A stretch of 64,000 nucleotides of DNA, from contig NZ_LGDW01000130.1 in NCBI RefSeq assembly GCF_001280005.1, positions 20,427 through 84,426 on the forward strand. Reading direction: 5' to 3'. The first letter of the stretch is position 1, and each line of letters opens with the position of its first letter. Positions 1 to 8,468 of this stretch are shown one piece after another. A program made the translations under genes and the position numbers. The notes under the pieces were generated by a model, which saw only the letters and a list, made by a program, of their open reading frames with translations, did not search any database and was not told where the DNA came from. Origin of the DNA: Streptomyces sp. NRRL WC-3618. Its GTDB lineage: Bacteria; Actinomycetota; Actinomycetes; Streptomycetales; Streptomycetaceae.

Positions 1-437
1 AGTCCAAGTGGTGCGTGTCGGACGACGACAAGGACGGCCGTACGTCGGACACGGCGCTCGCGGCCGTGGGCACCAAGGGCGCGAGCGGCGCGAAGAACGC
101 CGGCGAGGTCGCCGTGAACCAGGTCCCCTGGTGGGTCTACGGCGGCTACACGCAGCCGGACAAGAAGAGCCTCGTCTACGACGAGAAGGCGACGCCGTAC
201 ACCACGAAGTCCGGCATCAAGGGCAGCTTCGCCCGGGCCCACTCGAAGAACACGCCGCAGAAGGGCAAGTGCGCGAGCGACGGCAAGGCGATCACCTTCG
301 GCTTCAAGAACTCGGCCGGCGACTACGTGGCGTGGAGCCTGTACGGCGCGACGGGCGTCAACGGGGAGGTCCCCGAGAAGACGATCATGCAGATCCTGAG
401 CACGGTACGCCTGCACGGGGACCCGACCGGCGCGTGA
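1..437 (+). CDS. C-terminal part of a hypothetical protein, cut by the window edge
   Basis: The reading frame is already open at base 3 and ends with TGA at 435-437, so only about 144 C-terminal residues are visible. The piece is polar and lysine/glycine rich, with an aromatic patch (PWWVYGG) and two cysteines. It ends in a compact segment containing FGFKNSAGDYVAWSLYG and TIMQILSTVRL. That looks like the folded extracytoplasmic tail of a Streptomyces secreted or membrane-anchored protein, but I do not recognise the family. A GTG at 15 could be mistaken for a start; the open frame upstream and the absence of a ribosome binding site argue against it. A small hairpin (GGCCG/CGGCC, 438-451) follows the stop directly and may terminate the transcript. 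Confidence 0.6.
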   Translation, partial: SKWCVSDDDKDGRTSDTALAAVGTKGASGAKNAGEVAVNQVPWWVYGGYTQPDKKSLVYDEKATPYTTKSGIKGSFARAHSKNTPQKGKCASDGKAITFGFKNSAGDYVAWSLYGATGVNGEVPEKTIMQILSTVRLHGDPTGA

Positions 438-586
438 GGCCGCGATCGGCCGGTCCCGGTCGGGGCGGGGCTGGGCGGAAAGGGATGGGCAAGTCGGCGG
501 CGGGCCACGGCAGTTGCCCGGTGACCTCCGCCGGCTCCCCCGCCCCGCCCCTCCTGGGCCGGCCGCGGGTCGGCCCACCCCGGGCC

Positions 587-1435
587 TCACCCGATGCCGA
601 ACGCCCCCTGCGGCGGCACCGGTGACGGCACCGCGTCCTCGTCGCGCACGGGTGTGGCGTTCCCGATGAAGTCCTGGAGCGCGGCCCCGTGTTCGAGGCG
701 GGCCGGGAAGGCGTCGGAGGCGACTCGGCGGGCCAGGGCGGCCGTGTCCAGGGGGCGGTGCGCGGCGACGAGTACCGCGTTGCCGAAGCGGCGGCCCCGC
801 CGCACGCCCGGCTCGGCGATCAGTGCCAGTTCCTCGAACACAGCCGAGAACGTGGCGAGTTGGGAGCGCAGAAAAGCGAAGGGCGCGGCGTCGGCCAGGT
901 TGGCGAGGTAGACGCCGTCGCCGCGCAGCACCCGCTCGGCCTCTGCGGCGTACGTCACGGAGGTCAGGTGGGCCGGGACGCGGGAGCCACCGAACACGTC
1001 GGCCACGAGCACGTCGGCGCAGGCGTCGGGGGCGGCTTCGAGCCAGGCGCGGGCGTCGGCCGCGTGCAGGGCGACGCCCGCGCCGACGGGCAGCGGAAGG
1101 TGTTCGACGACCAGGTCGAGCAGCCCACGATCGGCCTCGACGACGTCCTGCCGGGAACCGGGCCGGGTGGCCGCGAGATACCGGGGCAGGGTGAGCGCGC
1201 CACCACCGAGGTGCAGCACGTCCAGCGCCCGCCCCGGCTCCGCGACGGTGTCCAGGACGTGCCCGAGCCGACGCGTGTACTCGAACTCCAGATGCGTCGG
1301 CTCGTCCAGATCGACGTACGACTGAGGCGCCCCGTCGACGGTGAGCAGCCAGGCACGTTCGCGGTCGACATCGGGCATGAGCTTGGCGAACCCGTGGTCA
1401 ACGGCACGGGCAACGGGTATCGACTCGTCGTTCAC
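587..1435 (-). CDS. Spermidine-synthase-like class I methyltransferase-fold protein
   Basis: This protein of about 282 residues has the spermidine synthase / Rossmann methyltransferase core. A glycine loop (LHLGGGALTLPRY) would bind the adenosyl ligand, an acidic residue follows in VVEADRGLLD, and an active-site-like DARAWLE lies downstream. The N-terminal block (RAWLLTVDGAPQSYVDLDEPTHLEFEYTRR) matches the substrate-closing strand of the spermidine synthase family. No membrane segments are present, so it is the soluble type. I chose the GTG at 1435, preceded by GAGAAG, because upstream codons encode low-complexity sequence that overlaps the repeat behind tuf3. The family includes true aminopropyltransferases and many uncharacterised actinobacterial paralogues; polyamine synthesis itself is not shown. 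Confidence 0.8.
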   Translation of the reverse strand: MNDESIPVARAVDHGFAKLMPDVDRERAWLLTVDGAPQSYVDLDEPTHLEFEYTRRLGHVLDTVAEPGRALDVLHLGGGALTLPRYLAATRPGSRQDVVEADRGLLDLVVEHLPLPVGAGVALHAADARAWLEAAPDACADVLVADVFGGSRVPAHLTSVTYAAEAERVLRGDGVYLANLADAAPFAFLRSQLATFSAVFEELALIAEPGVRRGRRFGNAVLVAAHRPLDTAALARRVASDAFPARLEHGAALQDFIGNATPVRDEDAVPSPVPPQGAFGIG

Positions 1436-1461
1436 CTTCTCATTGTGCCTGGCCGAGACGT

Positions 1462-1550
1462 GCCCCAAAGGGGCGCGGGGCTGTGCCGAGATACGGCTCC
1501 GCCGCGGGGGCGCGACCAGCCACAACCGGCCCGCAGCCCCCACGCGCCCC
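1462..1550 (-). terminator. Hairpins and dispersed GC repeat behind tuf3
   Basis: Two structures lie between tuf3 and the next gene. A short hairpin GCCCC-AAA-GGGGC spans 1462-1474. A longer imperfect inverted repeat pairs GGGGCGCGGGGCTG (1470-1483) with the CAGCCCC...GCGCCCC arm at 1534-1550. The GGGGCGCGGGG core recurs at 13751, so this belongs to an intergenic element dispersed in Streptomyces genomes. Its position directly after the tuf3 stop suggests a factor-independent terminator. Confidence 0.5.
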
Positions 1551-1557
1551 GACCCCC

Positions 1558-2727
1558 TCACACGACGGCGGTCACGGTCCCCGCCCCCACGGTCCGCCCA
1601 CCCTCACGGATGGCGAACCCGAGTCCCGGCTCCAACGGCACCTCACGCCCCAGCTCCACAGTCATCGTGACCGTCTCCCCGGGCCGCGCGACAGCCATCT
1701 CACCGAGGTCCACGTCCCCCACGACATCCGCGGTCCGGATGTAGAACTGCGGCCGATACCCCGTCGCGACCGGCGTCGTACGCCCGCCCTCGCGCCCCGA
1801 CAGCACATACACCCGCGCCGAGAACCGCCGCCGAGGCACCACACTGCCCGGCGCCGAGACCACGTGCCCGCGTCGCACCGCGTCGCGCGGCACCCCGCGC
1901 AACAGCAGCGCCACGCTGTCCCCGGCCTGCGCCTCCTCCATCGGCTTGCCGAAGGTCTCCACGCCGGTGACGACCGTCTCCAGGTCCGCGCCGAGCACCT
2001 CGACCCGGTCGCCGACGCGGACGGTGCCACGCTCGACCGCGCCCGTGACGACCGTCCCCCGGCCGGTGATGGTGAGCACGTTCTCCACCGGCAACAGGAA
2101 CGGGGCGTCCAAGTACCGCTCGGGAAGGGGCACATACGTGTCCACCGCGTCGAGCAGCGCGTCGATCGACGCCGTCCAGCGCGGGTCGCCCTCGAGCGCC
2201 TTCAGACCCGACACCCGTACGACGGGCACCGCGTCGCCGCCGTAGCCCTGCGCGGTGAGCAGGTCGCGTACCTCCAGCTCCACGAGGTCCGTCAGCTCCT
2301 CGTCACCCGCGTCGGCCTTGTTGAGGGCGACGACGATGTGGTCGACGCCCACCTGCCGGGCCAGCAGGACGTGTTCGGCGGTCTGCGGCATGATCCCGTC
2401 GAGCGCGGAGACGACGAGGATCGCCCCGTCGAGCTGCGCGGCCCCGGTGACCATGTTCTTGACGTAGTCGGCGTGGCCCGGCATGTCCACGTGCGCGTAG
2501 TGCCGGGTGTCGGTCTCGTACTCGACGTGCGCGATGTTGATGGTGATGCCCCGCGCGGCCTCCTCCGGGGCGCGGTCGATCCGGTCGAAGGGAACGAACG
2601 TGCCGGAGCCGCGCTCGGCGAGCACCTTGGTGATGGCGGCGGTCAGGGTGGTCTTGCCGTGGTCGACATGACCCATCGTGCCGATGTTGAGATGCGGTTT
2701 CGTACGAACGTATGCCGTCTTGGACAT
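1558..2727 (-). CDS. tuf3: Elongation factor Tu, divergent second copy (tuf3 type)
   Basis: The 389-residue product carries all EF-Tu signatures. These are the P-loop GHVDHGKTT, switch I with [18 protein letters not shown], the guanine specificity motif NKAD, and the beta-barrel domains 2 and 3 ending in a GxGxVT segment. EF-Tu delivers aminoacyl-tRNA to the ribosome with GTP. The copy departs from canonical EF-Tu: DMPGH replaces DCPGH, the protein is slightly short, and no rpsL/rpsG/fusA genes are nearby. Both points fit the extra tuf3 gene known in several Streptomyces rather than the main tuf1. Tuf3 proteins have been linked to stringent-response expression and, in some producers, to elfamycin resistance; neither is shown here. 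The start at 2727 has a GAGG site nine bases upstream. Confidence 0.92.
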   Translation of the reverse strand: MSKTAYVRTKPHLNIGTMGHVDHGKTTLTAAITKVLAERGSGTFVPFDRIDRAPEEAARGITINIAHVEYETDTRHYAHVDMPGHADYVKNMVTGAAQLDGAILVVSALDGIMPQTAEHVLLARQVGVDHIVVALNKADAGDEELTDLVELEVRDLLTAQGYGGDAVPVVRVSGLKALEGDPRWTASIDALLDAVDTYVPLPERYLDAPFLLPVENVLTITGRGTVVTGAVERGTVRVGDRVEVLGADLETVVTGVETFGKPMEEAQAGDSVALLLRGVPRDAVRRGHVVSAPGSVVPRRRFSARVYVLSGREGGRTTPVATGYRPQFYIRTADVVGDVDLGEMAVARPGETVTMTVELGREVPLEPGLGFAIREGGRTVGAGTVTAVV

Positions 2728-3174
2728 GGCGGTACCTCGAAGCCTCTTCAGCGGTACTGAGTGAAGGTCCCGGCGCACAGAACGCGGCCGGGACGGGGAC
2801 CCCGAGGAAGTTCGCCGACCCTCCCCCTACGGGGTCCGCCGGACGATCCGGGAAGGGTCAGCTTCGGGCGCCGTCGACTGCGGCCACGAGGATCGGGACG
2901 GCAGCCTTCGGGGCATCCGCGACTGCGGACGCTGCGAGGAGGAAGGCGTACCGGAACATGAGGCCGATCATCGCCGACGCGTCACCGCACGTCGAATGGT
3001 TTTCCGGGGGGAACGAGGGCGGGAGGGCCGGCCTCAGTGGCGCATGTCACGGTGTGGTGTTTGCGCAGGGTGTGGGGGCACGTGTCACCCGGCGCGCCGG
3101 GAGTTCCCCTGGTTGTTCCACCGTTGAGACCAACCGTACGGCGATCACACATACTCCTCGGATAATCTCGCCGA
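2728..3174. other. Divergent intergenic region, tuf3 leader and VTT gene promoter
   Basis: No convincing gene lies in these 447 bases. The tuf3-proximal part can fold: GACCCT (2817-2822) pairs with AGGGTC (2854-2859) around an inner CCCC-TAC-GGGG hairpin, which could be a structured leader for tuf3. At the other end a GATAAT hexamer (3161-3166) sits only eight bases before the ATG at 3175, which has no Shine-Dalgarno sequence. That suggests a leaderless transcript for the membrane protein gene. Confidence 0.4.
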
Positions 3175-3960
3175 ATGCTCGATGCCACCACCCGCTCTGG
3201 GGGCACCGCCACGGCCACTCCCCAGGCCATCGCCTCGGAGCTCTCCCCGCCCTCGCCGGCCGTGATCGTCGTCGCCCCGGCCGGCGGCCTCGCCGCGCGC
3301 TGCACGAGAGCACTGCTCTCGCCGTGGTCGCGGCTCTCGCTCCTGGTACTGCTGCTCGGCGCCGCCGCGTCCTGCGTCCTGCTCTTCGAACCCCAGCGGC
3401 TCCTCGCCGACGGCTGGCCACCCCAGGTCGGCGGCGCAGCGGCGGCGGTGCTCTTCGGGGCGGCGTACGGACTGTGCACCGTGGCGTTCGTGCCGCGCCC
3501 GCTGCTGAACCTCGCGGCGGGCGCGCTGTTCGGATCCCAGACGGGCCTCGTCTCGGCACTCGCGGGCACGGTCCTGGGCGCCGGACTCGCCTTCGGTCTG
3601 GGCCGCGTCCTCGGCCAGGACGCCCTGCGGCCGCTGCTGCGGGCCCGCTGGCTCCAGGCGGCGGACGGCCAGCTCAGCCGGCACGGCTTCCGCTCGATGA
3701 TGGCGGCGAGACTGTTCCCCGGGGTGCCCTTCTGGGCCGCCAACTACTGCGCCGCCGTCTCCCGCATGCGCTGGCTGCCGTTCCTGCTCGCGACGGCACT
3801 CGGATCCGTCCCGAACACCGCCGCGTACGTCGTCGCGGGCGCCCGCGCCTCGTCGCCGACGTCGCCCGCCTTCCTGATCGCGATGGCCTTCATCGCCGTA
3901 CCGGCCGTGGTGGGCGCCGTGGTGGCCTGGCGCAAGCGGCACCATCTGCGCGGGCACTGA
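3175..3960 (+). CDS. TVP38/TMEM64 (VTT domain) membrane protein
   Basis: The 261-residue protein has a polar N-terminus of about 45 residues followed by five to six hydrophobic segments. The central part matches the VTT/SNARE-associated domain: VPRPLLNLAAGALFG, the glycine-rich GTVLGAGLAFGLGR re-entrant region, and the RLFPGVPFWAANY loop. VTT/DedA relatives act in membrane lipid handling and envelope homeostasis, some as lipid scramblases or flippases. No partner gene is adjacent, because the next genes are convergent. The start has no ribosome binding site and may be the 5' end of a leaderless mRNA. Confidence 0.8.
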   Translation: MLDATTRSGGTATATPQAIASELSPPSPAVIVVAPAGGLAARCTRALLSPWSRLSLLVLLLGAAASCVLLFEPQRLLADGWPPQVGGAAAAVLFGAAYGLCTVAFVPRPLLNLAAGALFGSQTGLVSALAGTVLGAGLAFGLGRVLGQDALRPLLRARWLQAADGQLSRHGFRSMMAARLFPGVPFWAANYCAAVSRMRWLPFLLATALGSVPNTAAYVVAGARASSPTSPAFLIAMAFIAVPAVVGAVVAWRKRHHLRGH

Positions 3961-4003
3961 CACCGGGCCCGGCGGGCGTGTAGGCCTCGCCCGGAGAGCC
4001 TCC

Positions 4004-4735
4004 CTAGGGGGTGCCCCGGTACACGTCCAGCCGCCCGCACATCCCGAACTTCCCGTGGGCCGAAGGCTGTTCGGCCCGTACGACGGCGTCCGCGAGGTGG
4101 GACGTGTCGCCCCGCTCCAGCCGGTCGAGCTGCTCGCCCGTCGCGCCGGCCGCCGCCTCGGCGCCGCGCCGCCAGCGCTCACGCCAGTCGGCCAGGCGGG
4201 GCCGTACGAGAGCGGCCGCCGCCTCGTGGAAGGCGGCCAGCGCCTGCGGCCCCTCGGCGTCCCGCAGTGCCCGGTACCCCTCGAGGGCGAGGTCGCGCCG
4301 GGCCCGCGCGACCCGCTCCTGCTCGGCGACGGGCGCGTCGGCCGGGATCACGGTCGCGGCGGCGTACGTCTGCGGGTCGGTCAGGTACTTCGGCGGCAGC
4401 GTCAGCACGGCGTCCCCCGCCTCCGGCAGGCCGCTGTTCTGCATGAGGACGGTGATGCGCAGTTCGTCCTCGTTGACCAGCCGGTGGATCGTGCCCGGCG
4501 TGAACCAGGCGACCGTTCCGGGCGCGAGCGGCGTCTGTTCGTACCCGGACGTCGTGAGCGTCTGGACCGCGCCTCGGCCGCCCGTGACGACGTACGCCTC
4601 CGAACAGGTCAGATGCATATGGGGAGTTCCGCCGCACACCCCGTCGTCGGTCGGCCAGTCGTAGACGGACAGGTGCGAGACGGCGACGCCACCGGGCAGC
4701 CCGGCGAAGGCCGCCCCGTCAGGTGTCGTGTTCAC
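4004..4735 (-). CDS. Cupin-domain protein, last gene of a sugar-related operon
   Basis: The product has about 243 residues. Residues 30-110 form a cupin barrel: HMHLTCSEAYVV supplies the histidine/glutamate metal ligands of motif 1, and PGTIHRLVN supplies the histidine of motif 2. The second half is helical and charged. The GTG start at 4735 overlaps the TGA of the DUF6807 gene (GTGA), so translation is probably coupled. Cupins at this position beside an oxidoreductase and a DUF6807 protein are usually sugar isomerases, epimerases or binding proteins for an unusual sugar. The substrate cannot be read from the sequence. Confidence 0.75.
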   Translation of the reverse strand: MNTTPDGAAFAGLPGGVAVSHLSVYDWPTDDGVCGGTPHMHLTCSEAYVVTGGRGAVQTLTTSGYEQTPLAPGTVAWFTPGTIHRLVNEDELRITVLMQNSGLPEAGDAVLTLPPKYLTDPQTYAAATVIPADAPVAEQERVARARRDLALEGYRALRDAEGPQALAAFHEAAAALVRPRLADWRERWRRGAEAAAGATGEQLDRLERGDTSHLADAVVRAEQPSAHGKFGMCGRLDVYRGTP

Positions 4736-5667
4736 CACGGGTGGGCCTCCAGGTACTTGGCGACACCCTCGCGCTCCCACACCCCGTCGGCGACGACGAC
4801 CCGGTAGCGGCGCGTGAGCGTGTCGCCGGGCGCCAGCTCCAGCTCGTCGTAGAAGGCCCAGGAGGGGGCGACGGCGGCGAACGGCTCGTTGCGCACGAAC
4901 CAGTGGGCGGGGTGCGCGCCCTCGGCTCCCAGGTGGTCGTTCTCGGGCGCGTGTGCGAAGACCAGCGTGGCGTGGCCGTCGGCGCCGTCGAACTCGCCGG
5001 AGTACGCCAGCCACGGCGCCTGCTCGCCCATCAGCCCCGGCCCCTCGGAGTCGGGGCCGAGGACCCGCCCGTCCCGGAAGGCGCGCGGGCCGCGCCAGAA
5101 CAGGCCGGTGTAGCCCGCGGCCTCGCGCCCGGCGGTGGTCGGGCTGCCGAAGAGCAGCGGCTCGTCACGCCGGTTGGTGATCGCGCTCGTCCAGGTCAGC
5201 GCCCAGGACCCGGCCGCCGGATCGACGTCGTGCACCTCGACCCGCCGCGCCTCGTCCGCCCACAGCTCCCCGCTGTACGGGTGCCAGGTGAGCCGCTCCG
5301 CGATGACGACCCGGCCCGCGTCCGAGGCGACTTCGTCGAAGCCGACGTGGGCCATCGAGCCGACGCGCTCGGGGAGGGCGAGATACCCCTCGCCGTGCAC
5401 ATAGGTGTTGCCGCCCCACAGGTTCGCCCCCGACAGGTGCGAGGCCGTCAGCTGGAGGCCCTTGTGCCAGCGGTGGTCGTTGGGACGGTAGTCGGTGACA
5501 ACGTTTCCGGCGAGCGTCCGCATCGGGTGCAGATACGGCTTCGGCGCCTCCCAGGCCGCCTCCGCCCCGTACACGTAACTGAACAGCTCGACCCCGGTGA
5601 CCGGTTCGGTCACGGTGATGCGGTCGCCGTGCGCGTGGACGATGCGCAGGTCCTCGGACGTGGTCAC
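4732..5667 (-). CDS. DUF6807 (PmoA-family) protein
   Basis: The 311-residue protein contains the DUF6807 hallmarks: a histidine-rich RPNDHRWHKGLQ block, PYLHPMR upstream of it, and a beta-rich body with repeated WxY strands. The family, often labelled PmoA-like, occurs in carbohydrate loci of actinobacteria and Bacteroidetes beside Gfo/Idh/MocA dehydrogenases, as here. No signal peptide is seen, so it is probably cytoplasmic. Its ATG overlaps the stop of the upstream oxidoreductase (5664-5667) and its own stop overlaps the cupin start, making a tight three-gene transcript. The biochemical activity of the family is not established to my knowledge. Confidence 0.78.
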   Translation of the reverse strand: MTTSEDLRIVHAHGDRITVTEPVTGVELFSYVYGAEAAWEAPKPYLHPMRTLAGNVVTDYRPNDHRWHKGLQLTASHLSGANLWGGNTYVHGEGYLALPERVGSMAHVGFDEVASDAGRVVIAERLTWHPYSGELWADEARRVEVHDVDPAAGSWALTWTSAITNRRDEPLLFGSPTTAGREAAGYTGLFWRGPRAFRDGRVLGPDSEGPGLMGEQAPWLAYSGEFDGADGHATLVFAHAPENDHLGAEGAHPAHWFVRNEPFAAVAPSWAFYDELELAPGDTLTRRYRVVVADGVWEREGVAKYLEAHPW

Positions 5668-6920
5668 GCGGACGCCTCCTCGGTGGAACCGGACATGTCG
5701 CCATCGTCGTCGATCGCGGGCGCCCAGCCGGGCGCGCCGCCGTGCAGCGCGGCGTAGTAGGGGTCGCCGGGGCCGATGTCGCCGGCCCTGACGGTCGTGT
5801 CCGTGAAGGCGGACTTGTACAGGGCGGTGATCAGTTCCAGGCTGGTCCGCCCGTCCGCCCCGCTGCTGCGCGGCCGTTCACCGGCGCGCATGCTGGCGAC
5901 CAACTCCCGCAGCTGCGCGAGGTGCGAACTCGGCACGTCCGCCCCGAAGTCACGCCAGGCGGCCACCTCCGCCGCCGGCACGTCCGGGGCCGGGGTGATC
6001 GTCCAGTCGGCGTTGGAGTGCCCGTACAGGTGGGTGAGTTCGACGGTGGCGCGCTCGCAGTCGATGCGGATCCGGCTGACCTCGTCGGGGCTGAGCACGC
6101 TGTTGACCACGGTCGCCAGCGCGCCGTTCGCGAACCGGACGAGGGCGGTGGAGACGTCCTCGGTCTCGACGTCGTGGACGAGCCGTCCGGCCATGCCCCG
6201 CACCTCGCTCCAGGGCCCGAGCAGATCCAGCAGCAGATCCATCTGGTGGATACCGTGCCCCATGGCGGGCCCGCCGCCCTCGGTCTGCCAACGCCCGCGC
6301 CAGGGCACGGCGTAGTAGGCGGTGTCGCGGTACCAGGTGGTCTGGCAGTGCGCCACGAGCGGCCGGCCCAGGGCCCCCTCGGCGAGCAGCCGCCGTACGT
6401 GGGTGGAGGCGGAGCCGAAGCGGTGCTGGAAGACGATCGAGGCGTACGGGCCGCCTCCGAGCCCCTCCTCGGCCTCGATGGCGTCGAAGTCGGCGAGCGT
6501 CGGCACCGGCGGCTTCTCGCACCACACCCAGGCGCCGGCGCGCAGCGCGGCCACGGTCTGCTCGCGGTGCAGGGTGGGCGGCGTACAGATGGTGACCAGG
6601 TCGGGCCGCTGCTCCCGGAGCATCTGCTCCAGGTCGGTGTAGGCGTGCGGAATCCCGCTCTCGGTGCAGAACGCCTTCACCGCGTCGGCGTTGATGTCGA
6701 CGGCGGCGACGACCTCCGTCTCCCCCTCGTCGGCCAGTCGGGCGAGCGCCGGCATGTGTGACCCGCGCCCGATGGCGCCCGCCCCGATGACGGCGGCCCG
6801 GATACGACGTCCGGTGAGCGCGGGGAGCGGGGCGGCCGAGGTCCGGGAAGCGGGGTCGGCCGCAGGAGGGCTCCCCGGGGCGGCCGGGGAGGTGCCGGGG
6901 CTGGGTGCGGGTGTGGTCAT
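5664..6920 (-). CDS. Gfo/Idh/MocA-family oxidoreductase
   Basis: The product has about 418 residues. After a proline/alanine-rich lead of about 40 residues comes the Rossmann fold (AAVIGAGAIGRGSHMPAL), the family signature CEKPP in place of the usual EKP, and a C-terminal alpha/beta domain with GHGIHQMDLLLDL, where the histidine pair of sugar dehydrogenases lies. Such enzymes oxidise or reduce sugars, inositols or their derivatives with NAD(P). It is the first gene of the operon with DUF6807 and the cupin. A LacI-type operator at 6995-7006 lies upstream, so the operon is probably induced by a sugar ligand. I chose the start at 6920, the ATG of MTTPAPSPG. Confidence 0.85.
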   Translation of the reverse strand: MTTPAPSPGTSPAAPGSPPAADPASRTSAAPLPALTGRRIRAAVIGAGAIGRGSHMPALARLADEGETEVVAAVDINADAVKAFCTESGIPHAYTDLEQMLREQRPDLVTICTPPTLHREQTVAALRAGAWVWCEKPPVPTLADFDAIEAEEGLGGGPYASIVFQHRFGSASTHVRRLLAEGALGRPLVAHCQTTWYRDTAYYAVPWRGRWQTEGGGPAMGHGIHQMDLLLDLLGPWSEVRGMAGRLVHDVETEDVSTALVRFANGALATVVNSVLSPDEVSRIRIDCERATVELTHLYGHSNADWTITPAPDVPAAEVAAWRDFGADVPSSHLAQLRELVASMRAGERPRSSGADGRTSLELITALYKSAFTDTTVRAGDIGPGDPYYAALHGGAPGWAPAIDDDGDMSGSTEEASA

Positions 6921-7268
6921 GTGCGTGATCAGCACTCCATCGGACGCGATGTCTGACGTGGGCCAACGCGATGACGCCGGACCCTCCGGGGGCAGCAAGC
7001 GCTTTCCCTCACCTCGCAAAGTATGTTCCGTCCGAGCGGTCGGTCAACACCGCGTCGGGGGCTGTCCGCAGGCCGGATGCTGGGGGCGGCCAATCCGGAG
7101 AACCCCACCCTTTACCACCCCTTGACCCCGGCCCCTGTGCTCGACCCGCCGCCGGCGGCGGCTAGGCTGCCCCCAACACACCTGATCCTGGCCGACCTTC
7201 GCTTCGCGCACGGCGGCCCGGTGTGTCCGTCGGCCCTCCCACGATCAGCGCTTGGACCACGTAACTTC
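6921..7268. other. Divergent intergenic region between the sugar operon and uppP
   Basis: These 348 bases hold no gene. They contain the promoter side of the oxidoreductase operon with a LacI-type operator, and the upstream region of uppP. The uppP start has no clear Shine-Dalgarno sequence, and I could not assign its promoter. Confidence 0.4.
6995..7006. promoter_or_regulatory. LacI/GalR-type operator
   Basis: The perfect palindrome AAGCGCTT (6997-7004) sits in the context GC-AAGCGCTT-TC, about 75 bases upstream of the oxidoreductase start. A central CG in an A/T-flanked palindrome of this form is the classic LacI-family recognition core. No LacI gene is in the window, so the repressor must be encoded elsewhere. 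Confidence 0.5.
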
Positions 7269-8144
7269 ATGTCTTGGTTTGAATCCCTCATCCTCGGACT
7301 CGTCCAGGGGCTGACCGAGTTCCTCCCCGTCTCCTCCAGCGCGCATCTGCGCCTGACGGCCGCGTTCTCCGGCTGGAAGGACCCGGGTGCGGCCTTCACC
7401 GCGATCACGCAGCTGGGTACGGAAGCGGCGGTGCTGATCTACTTCCGCAAGGACGTCGGGCGGATCCTTTCCGCATGGTTCCGCTCGCTCATCAACAAGT
7501 CGATGCGCAGCGACCACGACGCCCAGATGGGCTGGCTGGTGATCGTCGGCTCGATTCCGATCGGCGTCCTCGGTGTCACGCTCAAGGACCAGATCGAGGG
7601 GCCGTTCAGGGATCTGCGGATCACCGCGACGATGCTGATCGTCATGGGCGTCGTCATCGGTGTCGCCGACCGGCTCGCGGCGCGTGACGAGACTGGCGGG
7701 AAGCACCGGGCGGCCAGGGAGCGCAAGGGCCTCAAGGACCTGGGCGTACGGGACGGTCTGATCTACGGCGTGTGCCAGGCGATGGCCCTGGTCCCCGGCG
7801 TCTCGCGCTCCGGAGCGACCATCAGTGGCGGCCTGTTCATGGGCTACACCCGCGAGGCGGCGGCCCGTTACTCCTTCCTGCTGGCCATGCCGGCCGTGCT
7901 CGCCTCGGGCGTGTTCGAACTCAAGGACGCGTCGGAGGGCGGCCATGTCTCCTGGGGCCCGACGGCGTTCGCGACGGTGATCGCCTTCGCGGTCGGATAT
8001 GCCGTAATTGCCTGGTTCATGAAGTTCATCTCGACCAAGTCGTTCATGCCGTTCGTCTACTACCGCATCGCCCTCGGCATCGTGATCATCGCCCTGGTGG
8101 CGACGGGCGCGCTGAGCCCGCACGCGGCGGAGTCGTCGGGCTGA
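7269..8144 (+). CDS. uppP: Undecaprenyl-diphosphatase (bacitracin-resistance type)
   Basis: UppP dephosphorylates undecaprenyl diphosphate at the membrane, regenerating the lipid carrier for peptidoglycan and other wall polymers. The 291-residue protein has the two family motifs: the N-terminal VQGLTEFLPVSSSAHL (acidic plus PxSSSxH) and GVSRSGATI about 170 residues further on. The rest is eight or so hydrophobic segments ending in VVIIALVATGAL. Length and motif order are normal. The ATG at 7269 opens directly on the first conserved segment (MSWFESLILGLVQG). A strong hairpin follows the gene, so it is probably monocistronic. Confidence 0.95.
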   Translation: MSWFESLILGLVQGLTEFLPVSSSAHLRLTAAFSGWKDPGAAFTAITQLGTEAAVLIYFRKDVGRILSAWFRSLINKSMRSDHDAQMGWLVIVGSIPIGVLGVTLKDQIEGPFRDLRITATMLIVMGVVIGVADRLAARDETGGKHRAARERKGLKDLGVRDGLIYGVCQAMALVPGVSRSGATISGGLFMGYTREAAARYSFLLAMPAVLASGVFELKDASEGGHVSWGPTAFATVIAFAVGYAVIAWFMKFISTKSFMPFVYYRIALGIVIIALVATGALSPHAAESSG

Positions 8145-8165
8145 CGCGGGCGGAGTCGCGGTCAC

Positions 8166-8189
8166 GGTCACGGTCCGGCGACCGTGACC
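8166..8189 (+). terminator. Terminator of uppP
   Basis: GGTCACGGT (8166-8174) and ACCGTGACC (8181-8189) form a perfect nine-base-pair stem with a six-base loop, 22 bases after the uppP stop codon. Confidence 0.6.
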
Positions 8190-8255
8190 AACCGCATACC
8201 GGTTGAGTAGCCAGCCGGTAGCGCACTGTCAGTCCCTGCCCCTACGCTGATACGC

Positions 8256-8435
8256 ATGTCCCCCGATTCCCTGACCCCTGGTTCCGTGCGGTCTGCCGCC
8301 GCGTTGAACGAGCAGATCCGCGCACTCTGGCTCCGCGCGGGCGGCTCCCTCTCGGCTCAGGAGCGGGAGGAGTACGAACTGCTGGTGGTCAAGTGGGCCG
8401 CGGCGATACGCGGCGAGATCATCGAGGCCGCCTGA
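8256..8435 (+). CDS. Small conserved acidic/helical protein (59 aa)
   Basis: A complete 59-codon frame runs from ATG 8256 to TGA 8435. The product has a short polar lead (MSPDSLTPGSVR) and then one predicted helix pair with alternating hydrophobic residues: LNEQIRALWLRAGG, then QEREEYELLVVKWAAAI. This regular heptad-like spacing and the strong third-position GC bias support real coding. I do not recognise a named family; small proteins of this shape occur widely in Streptomyces. It lies between the uppP terminator and a convergent dehydrogenase gene. Function unknown. Confidence 0.6.
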   Translation: MSPDSLTPGSVRSAAALNEQIRALWLRAGGSLSAQEREEYELLVVKWAAAIRGEIIEAA

Positions 8436-8468
8436 CCAGGAGGCCCCCCCGGGAGCGCCCCGCGGGCG

